Below, piece after piece: positions 46,446 to 53,661 of a stretch of 64,000 nt of DNA. The stretch is from Nitrospirales bacterium (lineage in GTDB: Bacteria; Nitrospirota; Nitrospiria; Nitrospirales; UBA8639), in NCBI GenBank assembly GCA_022825885.1, contig JAJDVY010000048.1:1-64000 (forward strand), given 5' to 3'. Under the pieces are notes generated by a model. That model did no database searches, was not told the origin of the DNA, and was given only the letters and a program-made list of their open reading frames with translations. Each line of letters starts with the position of its first letter. The first letter of the stretch is position 1. The position numbers and the translations under genes were made by a program.

Positions 46446-47855
46446 GTGGAAGATCGGTCTCACGGTGTGGCAATCTTGCGTTCGGCACAGCCGTCGCCGG
46501 CGGCGGCAAAAGCCGTTCCCGAACTTGCGGGCGGGTGGCCGTTGATCGGTCATCTGTTGGCTTTTCTCAAGAATCCGATCTCGATGTTGAGCCGCGGCTG
46601 GCGCGAGCAGGGTGAACTCGTCCGGTTCCGGCTCGGTCCCCGCGAGTTTGTTCTCTTCACCGGACCCGAAGCTCACGACTGTTACTTCAGAGCGCCGGAA
46701 GATCAGCTAAGCGCCAAAGCCGTGTATCAGTTCACGGTCCCCATCTTCGGTCGTGGCGTGGCTTACGACGCCTCCCCCGAGATCATGGACGAGCAGCTTG
46801 GGTTTTTGTTTCCGGCCCTGCGCGAAGCCGCGATGCGCAGATATGCCCGTGTCATGTTCGAGGAGACGATGCAGTTGGTTGACGAACTCGGCGAGGAGGG
46901 GGTCATCGATCTCTCGCACGCACTGAACGAGCTTACCGTCAAAATCGCCAGTCGTTGTCTCATTGGAGAGGAAGTTCGGGAGCAAGTGGACTCGGGTTTC
47001 GCCGAGGCGTATCACGATCTGCAGAACGGCATCAACGTCCTGGGATTTTTTCTCCCCAGGCTGCCTATTCCGGCGCATCGGAGTCGAGACCGGGCCCGGC
47101 GCAAAGTCGCCGAGATCTTTGGCCGGATCATGGCGGCACGCCGGCTTTCCGGGGTTGCGCCCGATGATTTCTTGCAGGCGCTCATGCAGGCCCGCTACAA
47201 GGACGGCCGCGCTTTGAGTGACGACGAGATAACCGGGATCCTGCTGACGGCGTTATTCGCGGGGCAACATACCAGTGCGGTGCTCGCAACATGGACCGGT
47301 CTGGAGTTGCTGAGGGCGCCCTCCTACTTGGCGCAGATAAGAGACGAGATGCAGGACGTCTACCGCGAGACGGGAACCGTGAGCCTCGAAGGTCTCAAGA
47401 GCCAAGTGGCGCTGGAAAACGCCGTACGTGAGAACGAGCGGCTGCACCCGCCGTTGATCATCCTGATCCGCAAGGTACTCAAACCCTTGCGCTACAGAGA
47501 CCATGTCGTGCCCGCCGGCACCCTGGCCGTGGTGTCGCCGGCGGTCGCTCACCGGTTGTCTCACGTGTTCGCCGACCCTGAGCGGTTTGCCCCGGAACGT
47601 TTTGCCTCCCCCGCATGCGAGCACAAACAACACCACTACGCCTTGATCGGTTTTGGCGGCGGCAAACACCGATGCATGGGGGAACATTTCGCGTACCTGC
47701 AAATCAAGGCGATCTGGACCGTGCTGCTTGACCGCTTCGACTTTCATCTCGACTCCGCGTTCCCTGCCCCGAATTACAGTAGCTGGGTGACGGGTCCCAA
47801 GACCCCATGCCGGCTCCGTTATCGCCGCCGCTCACAGCCGAGCGTATTCCGGTGA
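46446..47855 (+). CDS. cyp51: Cytochrome P450 CYP51, sterol 14-alpha-demethylase
   Basis: A 469-residue P450. CYP51 diagnostic segments are YQFTVPIFGRGVAYD (B-C loop), ALFAGQHTSAVLATW (I helix), ENERLHPP (ExxR) and FGGGKHRCMGEHFAY (haem-binding Cys). It would remove the 14-alpha-methyl of lanosterol-type sterols using O2. GTG 46446 is chosen: it lies ten bases after GAGGAGG and after the upstream stop codon at 46434. The open frame upstream sits inside the reductase gene. The stop overlaps the GTG of the next gene by four bases. Confidence 0.93.
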   Translation: MEDRSHGVAILRSAQPSPAAAKAVPELAGGWPLIGHLLAFLKNPISMLSRGWREQGELVRFRLGPREFVLFTGPEAHDCYFRAPEDQLSAKAVYQFTVPIFGRGVAYDASPEIMDEQLGFLFPALREAAMRRYARVMFEETMQLVDELGEEGVIDLSHALNELTVKIASRCLIGEEVREQVDSGFAEAYHDLQNGINVLGFFLPRLPIPAHRSRDRARRKVAEIFGRIMAARRLSGVAPDDFLQALMQARYKDGRALSDDEITGILLTALFAGQHTSAVLATWTGLELLRAPSYLAQIRDEMQDVYRETGTVSLEGLKSQVALENAVRENERLHPPLIILIRKVLKPLRYRDHVVPAGTLAVVSPAVAHRLSHVFADPERFAPERFASPACEHKQHHYALIGFGGGKHRCMGEHFAYLQIKAIWTVLLDRFDFHLDSAFPAPNYSSWVTGPKTPCRLRYRRRSQPSVFR

Positions 47856-50800
47856 GCGACGCGACTTTCGGTCATTACGACGTCGTCATCGTCGGTGCGG
47901 GTCCGACAGGTAGCTTGTGTGCGCTCGCTCACGCACGGAAAGGCGTCCGGGTCGCTCTGCTCGAAGCCAATCCCAACGCTTCCAAACGAATGGCGGGCGA
48001 ATGGTTGCATCCGCCTGCCGTCCGAATGTTGCACGACGTCGGGATCAGGCTCGACACACAGGCCCGCAGCACCACCGGCAAGGGATTCGTGGTGTTCCCG
48101 GAAGACCGCTCGGAGCCGATTGTCCTTCCTTATCGTGATGGGTTTCACGGTTTGGCGTGCGAGCATGCGACGATCGTTTCGAAGCTGCGTGAAGCGATCG
48201 CGCGCAATCCGAACGTCGACTATATTCCCTACGCGCGGGTACGTTCGGTCGAAGACGAGATGGTCACCTTTAGCCGTAACGGCACAGCGGAAACCGTCAG
48301 TGCCGTGCGGATTGTGGGTGCCGACGGACGGGCCTCGGTCGTGCGTCGTTCGTTGGGTTTGTCGATAAAACCGAGGACCTGCTCGCGGATGGTGGGGGTC
48401 ACGATAAGTGGGGTGGACTTGCCGCTGGAAGGTTATGGGCACGTGCTGTGTGGCGGGCCGGGTCCCATTCTCATGTATCGGCTGGGAGAGCAATGCGTCC
48501 GGGTCATTGTCGATGTCCCATCGGACGGCTGGACACCCGGAGACCGGATTGGCTTCCTGTCGGACTCGTATGCCGGTTTGTTGCCGGAAACACTCAGATC
48601 TGCATTTGTGGAAGCGCTGCAGACCGGGCAATTTCACTCCGCGGCCAATGAACTGAGCCCTCGCGTCACGTACGGAAGCCCGCGTCGAGTGCTGATCGGC
48701 GATGCGGCTGGGCACTACCATCCCATGACGGCCGTGGGCATGACGCTCGGTTTCGGCGATGCGCTGACGCTGGCTGAGAGCAAGGACTTTCACGACTTCG
48801 TCTCGAAGCGTTTCCAGGCAACCCACACACCGGAGCTTCTCGCCATGGAGCTCTACGAGGTCTTTGCCGATCACCGGCCCGAGGCAGTGGCGATCAGACG
48901 TGCCATCTACCGGCATTGGAGGACAAGTGCCGCGTTCCGCAACCGAACCATGAGTTTGCTCGCCTGTGAAGACATATCGGTAATCCGTATGAGTTTCGCG
49001 GGTGGCGCGATGGTGTTCCGGGCGTTTGCCGGGATGATTCCGCGATCCTGCAACCAGTTCGCTTGGCGCCGGGCCCGCGACGTCGTTCATGCACTCACCG
49101 TTCGTCTCCTGTGGCTGCTGCGCGGCGTCATGCATCTACACAAGGCGAAAGGCGAGGGCGGAGAAAAAGGCGATCAAACGCGGGATATCTTGGCTCGCGC
49201 GCTTCTGGTCTCCATACCATCGGGCGTGGGTGACTCCCAGCACGTCCGCCCAAAGGAGGTGACTTCACCGGATGCCGGTCCGGCGTTGAGGAGCGCAAGT
49301 GCCCGCCTGTTGAAGCTCCAGGGTGAGGATGGCGCCTGGGAAGGCGAGATGGTTTGGTGTCCCATGCTCACCGCGCAATACGTGTTGTTGCATCACATTA
49401 TGGGGCGGCGGCTCGACCCCGACCGGCGACGTCGTGTGCTGCGCTCCTTTGAGCACACACGTCTCGAAGGAGGCCTATGGAGTCTGCACGAGCACCCGCC
49501 ACCCAACCTGTTTGTCACCACCCTGGTTTACGTCGCGGCAAGATTACTCGGTATTGAACGGGATGATCCGTTAATCGAGCCGGCCGGCCGATTCCTGCAG
49601 GCAGAAGAGGTTCTCGGTATCCCGAGTTGGGGGAAATTCTGGCTGGCACTCCTCAATCTCTACGACTGGCGCGGGGTCAACGCCATTCTCCCGGAACTGT
49701 GGGGCTTGCCGCGCCGGATACCGTTACATCCCTCAAATTGGTACTGCCATACCAGGCTCATCTACATGGCGATGGCGGCGATTTACCCGCACCGGTTTCA
49801 AACGCCCGTCACGTCCGTGATCGCATCGTTGCGAGAGGAACTGTTCCCCCAGGGGTTTGCCAACGTCGATTTTTCCGCGTCCCGCAATCGCTTGCGGGAT
49901 GCGGACCTCTACGCGCGTCCCGGTACGTGGCTCCGAGCCGGATATGGATTGGCGCGGTTGTTTGAACGGTCCCACTCCACGCGCCTGCGCGCCCGGTGCC
50001 TGGACGCAATCATCAAGCAGATTAAATGGGAGTTGCAAACCACCAACCATACGAGCATCTCGCCGGTCAGCGGGTTTCTCAACATCCTGGCCTTATGGCT
50101 GCGTGATCCAAACGATGCCGACTGCCGTCAGGCGCTTGAGCAGTTGGATGGCTGGATTTGGGAGGACGAGGAGCGTGGCGCGCGAGTCACCGGCGCGAGA
50201 AGCAGTTCGTGGGATACCGGCTTCTCCCTGCAAGCCCTGGCAACGGTGCCCGAATTCGACGGGGCTCAATATGCTCTCCGACAAGGAGCCGGCTTCCTGT
50301 GCCGGGAACAGATCGGCACCAGCTTCGAAGGGTTCCGCGAGGCGTATCGGGCCGATCCTAAAGGCGGCTGGTGTTTCCCCGGGGGCTGGCACGGCTGGCC
50401 GGTGAGTGACTGCACCGCGGAAGCGGTGCTGGGGGTCCTTGCCGTCGACCCCAAGGCCATCAGCGAGACAGCGATTAGCGATGCGATTCAATTCATGCTG
50501 CGTAGCCAGAACCGCGATGGCGGTTTTGGCAGCTATGAGGTGCAACGCTCCGCGGTCGGCCTCGAGTGGTTGAATCCGGCCGAGATGTTTGGCGGCTCGA
50601 TGACCGAGCATTCCTATGTCGAGTGCACCACGTCTTGCCTCGCGGCGCTCGCCGCTTGCCGGATGCACTTCCCGCACGTCACGAATCAGGCGGTGCCGGA
50701 TGCGATCTTGAGGGCTGAAGCCTGGCTTCGACGGACCCAATCCAGCGATGGGTCGTGGCGCGGCGTCTGGGGCGTTCAGTTCATCTATGGCACCTTCTTT

Positions 50801-51238
50801 GGCGTCAGGGGGCTGGTTGCCGCCGGGGCCCGTCCCGTCGATCCGGCGTTGCGTTTGGCTTGCCGATGGCTGCTGGATCGTCAGCAGAAAGACGGGGGAT
50901 GGGGCGAACACCACAGCGGGTGTTTGACCGGCCGATACGTTGCGCATGATGAAAGTCAGGTCATCCAAACCGCGTGGGCGTTGATTGCGCTCCTCGAAGC
51001 GGGCGATCCGAATTGGGCCGCGATTTCGCAGGGCGCCCGGTTCTTGCTCAACACGCAGGACGCGGATGGAACATGGCCCAAGCAGGACATGGCCGGGGTC
51101 TTTTTTCGCACGGCGTTGTTGGATTACGTCCTGTATCGAAAGTATTTCCCCTTGCACGCGCTCGGTCTCTACGAGCAGCGTCGCCGGGCCAGGCTGAACC
51201 TGTCGGGTCAAACAAAAACGGATAGGCTCCAGGGATGA
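47852..51238 (+). CDS. Squalene epoxidase-oxidosqualene cyclase fusion protein
   Basis: A 1128-residue fusion (from GTG 47852). Residues about 1-430 are a flavoprotein: HYDVVIVGAGPTGSLCALAH (FAD), and GDAAGHYHPMTAVGMTLGFGDAL (second FAD motif, squalene-epoxidase-like). After a linker (about 440-480), residues about 490-1128 are an oxidosqualene cyclase with the catalytic motif VSDCTAEAVLG (Asp near residue 853) and QW motifs QGEDGAW, QNRDGGF, QSSDGSW, QQKDGGW and QDADGTW. Squalene-hopene cyclases have DDTA instead. It would epoxidise squalene and cyclise the product without release. GTG overlaps the CYP51 stop; ATG 47807 is an alternative. Confidence 0.93.
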   Translation: MSDATFGHYDVVIVGAGPTGSLCALAHARKGVRVALLEANPNASKRMAGEWLHPPAVRMLHDVGIRLDTQARSTTGKGFVVFPEDRSEPIVLPYRDGFHGLACEHATIVSKLREAIARNPNVDYIPYARVRSVEDEMVTFSRNGTAETVSAVRIVGADGRASVVRRSLGLSIKPRTCSRMVGVTISGVDLPLEGYGHVLCGGPGPILMYRLGEQCVRVIVDVPSDGWTPGDRIGFLSDSYAGLLPETLRSAFVEALQTGQFHSAANELSPRVTYGSPRRVLIGDAAGHYHPMTAVGMTLGFGDALTLAESKDFHDFVSKRFQATHTPELLAMELYEVFADHRPEAVAIRRAIYRHWRTSAAFRNRTMSLLACEDISVIRMSFAGGAMVFRAFAGMIPRSCNQFAWRRARDVVHALTVRLLWLLRGVMHLHKAKGEGGEKGDQTRDILARALLVSIPSGVGDSQHVRPKEVTSPDAGPALRSASARLLKLQGEDGAWEGEMVWCPMLTAQYVLLHHIMGRRLDPDRRRRVLRSFEHTRLEGGLWSLHEHPPPNLFVTTLVYVAARLLGIERDDPLIEPAGRFLQAEEVLGIPSWGKFWLALLNLYDWRGVNAILPELWGLPRRIPLHPSNWYCHTRLIYMAMAAIYPHRFQTPVTSVIASLREELFPQGFANVDFSASRNRLRDADLYARPGTWLRAGYGLARLFERSHSTRLRARCLDAIIKQIKWELQTTNHTSISPVSGFLNILALWLRDPNDADCRQALEQLDGWIWEDEERGARVTGARSSSWDTGFSLQALATVPEFDGAQYALRQGAGFLCREQIGTSFEGFREAYRADPKGGWCFPGGWHGWPVSDCTAEAVLGVLAVDPKAISETAISDAIQFMLRSQNRDGGFGSYEVQRSAVGLEWLNPAEMFGGSMTEHSYVECTTSCLAALAACRMHFPHVTNQAVPDAILRAEAWLRRTQSSDGSWRGVWGVQFIYGTFFGVRGLVAAGARPVDPALRLACRWLLDRQQKDGGWGEHHSGCLTGRYVAHDESQVIQTAWALIALLEAGDPNWAAISQGARFLLNTQDADGTWPKQDMAGVFFRTALLDYVLYRKYFPLHALGLYEQRRRARLNLSGQTKTDRLQG

Positions 51239-51303
51239 TCGCCGCGTTCCGACTGGCTACAACATGGAAGCCGGTCTTGGGGAGCACCATGCCGGCAGGG
51301 GCG

Positions 51304-52038
51304 TCAATATCCCAGAATGCTGTAGTTGCCGTCCACAATCAGGTGGATCGAGACATACAAGCCCAGCAGCGCGCACAGCACCCAAAAAGAATTGATCGCA
51401 AGGATGTAGAGGTACAACTCGCGCCGGCTGATCCGGGTTTGCCGTTTGGCTACGAAGAAGCTGACCCAGTAGACCGACGTCACATAGGTCCATTGCCAGA
51501 ACATCATGATCCCGAGAATGCCTGCAAAAAGAGCGGGCAGGAAATCGACCGTATACGCCGCGTACAGGATCAGTGATGGAACCGGAGTCACAAAGCCGTT
51601 GGCAATATCCGCATTGTAGCCGAACGTCCGGCGATCCGCATAGGAGTCGTCGTATTGGGAGTAGGTCGCCCAGACGTCGGCCCAGAGCGTTGGCGACAAT
51701 ACACGTGTAAAAGGGGCCTTTGAGACAAAGAACTCGAAGGCCGGAGTCCGGCCCGATTGACGCAATCGCTCACGCCAATATTCGGCGCGCGTCTCGATAT
51801 GGTTCCGTCGAATGAACAAACACACTTCCCAATAACAAATCAGGAGGTTGATCGAGAAGAACAGGCTCAAAAGAGCATGGATGACGTTCAGGTCCCCGTG
51901 AACGTAGTAGCGTGTGCCGATACCGGACAATGCAAGGGCCGCGACGATCAGTGCCAGGAACAGTCCCACTGGTATCGTTAGGCGGGCTTGGTCCGCGTCA
52001 TGTTCGTGAATCGCTCGATCAGCGCGGGATTCGGGCAT
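51304..52038 (-). CDS. EBP-like (EXPERA) membrane protein, possible sterol delta8-delta7 isomerase
   Basis: A 244-residue protein with four to five helices. The middle aligns by eye with emopamil-binding protein: WATYSQYDDSYADRRTFGYNADIANGFVTPVPSL against human [34 protein letters not shown], and a final INSFWVL matching MNALWLVL (Asn and Trp of the active site). The conserved Glu is Asp here, and the His/Glu pair of the first helix is not obvious (NLLICYWEV), so the activity is uncertain. It converges with the cyclase gene. Confidence 0.45.
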   Translation of the reverse strand: MPESRADRAIHEHDADQARLTIPVGLFLALIVAALALSGIGTRYYVHGDLNVIHALLSLFFSINLLICYWEVCLFIRRNHIETRAEYWRERLRQSGRTPAFEFFVSKAPFTRVLSPTLWADVWATYSQYDDSYADRRTFGYNADIANGFVTPVPSLILYAAYTVDFLPALFAGILGIMMFWQWTYVTSVYWVSFFVAKRQTRISRRELYLYILAINSFWVLCALLGLYVSIHLIVDGNYSILGY

Positions 52039-52168
52039 GTCTCTTGATCCTCACGGACGGCTCAGCCTCGTGGCTCTCCCATTGGACGTTCTGTCATTTC
52101 TGAAAACCTCATCCGTTTGGCTGGAGTAGCTGGCTGGTGAAGTCGAGAAGTGCAAAAACGTGGTCGGT

Positions 52169-53533
52169 TTATCCTTTCGCTTTTCTGAATCTCCAACCAT
52201 GCAAAATACTCCCGTAATAGTTGAAGGCCCGCCTTGCCACGGGGTCGTCGAAGGGATAGTCCGCGCCGATCTGCGTTGCCGCGGCGAGTCCGCTGACAAA
52301 ACAGGTTTCCTGGCTGTTGATCAGCGTGTGGGCGCCGCAGTGCCACGTCTGTTTCTTGCCTTGAATGAAGCGGAATAAAGGAACGAGCAAGGCCACTTGG
52401 CGCACGTCATGGACGATGTGCTGAAACCACCATCGTTCGATGATCTTTTTTTCATCAATTTGGCTGATCGGATTGTAGGTCACCAGACAGGGCTTGTCGG
52501 AGCGATGAGCCCACGGCTGCTGGTTGTGCATGATGTACGTGATTTCGTAATTGTCCGGCCTGGCACCATATTGTTCGATATGATTGCTTCGCGTTGCCAG
52601 GGGCTTCACGTCGTTATCCGGAAGGACAGAGGAGTCGGAGTGGACGATTGTATGGTTGTGGAGTTCGCTCTCGTACCGTATCGACGAAAGGATATAGCGC
52701 TCCAGCATCGTGGGTTGATCGAGCATCATCAGGGTCTGGTTTGCATTGCAGGCAAAAATCACCTCGTCGAACGCCTCCTTGACGCCGTCCTCGTCCTCGA
52801 CTTCAACGTGCGACGACCGGCGGTGTACTTTCCTGACGGGCCGGTTGAGGTATATCTTGTCCCGGAAATTGGCGGACAGGTTCTCGTAGATGCGGCGTGT
52901 TCCCTGATCCCACGTCTGCATGGGCGTGGAAGTTTCGATATCAAAAAATTCCAGGTATCTCGTAAAGAGGGCCGCAGGCATATCGAACACGTTTGTCGCC
53001 ATCAGAAAATTGACGAACATGGGCTTCAGGACCTTGTACCTGAAGTCCCCGGAATAGCCACCCAGATTCAGAACCGTCCGCATGCTGATGTAATTGAACG
53101 GATTGAGGGCGTTTAGAAATTTCGATTGGCAACGGCTCAACCAGCCGAACCAATGGAGCCGTTTCAGGAGTCGTTGAAACTTGACGATCTCGGGTTGTAG
53201 CTGCCCCCTGATGTCGGAATCGAAATCGTGGGCATAGACGTGGCCACGGTACTTCACGCTGTAGCTGAACCGGGTTTCAATCAACTCAATGCCGAACCTC
53301 TTCAGCAGCAACAGAATGTGTCGATAGACCGACGGAATGCAAGCGGTGACGGAGATGTCGAAGGGAATGGTGCCGCCGTCATCCTGCGGCATATCGGCAG
53401 TAATCGCATTTCCGCCGATCCGGTCCCGGGCTTCGAACAGCCGAAAGTCAAATCGCTCCGGGTGGTGATGCAGCCCCCATGCAGCCCCCAGCCCGGATAT
53501 GCCTCCACCGACAATGGCTATGCGTCGCGGCAT
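52169..53533 (-). CDS. COG2907-like FAD-dependent oxidoreductase
   Basis: A 454-residue flavoprotein of the amine-oxidase/phytoene-desaturase fold. The FAD motif is RIAIVGGGISGLGAAWGL and RLFEARDRIGGNAITAD; the C-terminal TWHCGAHTLINSQETCFVSGLAAATQIGAD binds the flavin. Residues like ERYILSSIRYESELHNHTIVHSDSSVLP resemble COG2907 proteins often found with lipid-modifying genes. ATG 53533 is preferred over GTG 53548. It may oxidise a sterol or lipid in this locus; no substrate can be inferred. It lies between the EBP-like and P450 genes on the same strand. Confidence 0.75.
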   Translation of the reverse strand: MPRRIAIVGGGISGLGAAWGLHHHPERFDFRLFEARDRIGGNAITADMPQDDGGTIPFDISVTACIPSVYRHILLLLKRFGIELIETRFSYSVKYRGHVYAHDFDSDIRGQLQPEIVKFQRLLKRLHWFGWLSRCQSKFLNALNPFNYISMRTVLNLGGYSGDFRYKVLKPMFVNFLMATNVFDMPAALFTRYLEFFDIETSTPMQTWDQGTRRIYENLSANFRDKIYLNRPVRKVHRRSSHVEVEDEDGVKEAFDEVIFACNANQTLMMLDQPTMLERYILSSIRYESELHNHTIVHSDSSVLPDNDVKPLATRSNHIEQYGARPDNYEITYIMHNQQPWAHRSDKPCLVTYNPISQIDEKKIIERWWFQHIVHDVRQVALLVPLFRFIQGKKQTWHCGAHTLINSQETCFVSGLAAATQIGADYPFDDPVARRAFNYYGSILHGWRFRKAKG

Positions 53534-53661
53534 GGTCCCTGTCCCCACCGGTTGCTGTTGGCTGTTGGCCGGTTCATGCGACGTTCCTCACGAAGGCTGA
53601 CGTTTGGGGGACGTTGATAGTCTCTCCCCCGTGTCCCGGTCTCATAGGCCATCATGGTACG

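Noticed and set aside
47819-49135. A 438-residue minus-strand frame opposite the epoxidase domain
   Set aside because: Low-complexity shadow; the plus-strand flavoprotein motifs are unambiguous.
47852-51238. Squalene-hopene cyclase as the identity of the C-terminal domain
   Set aside because: The catalytic motif is DCTAE, not DDTA, and the partner genes are sterol specific (CYP51, delta14-reductase, Rieske demethylase).
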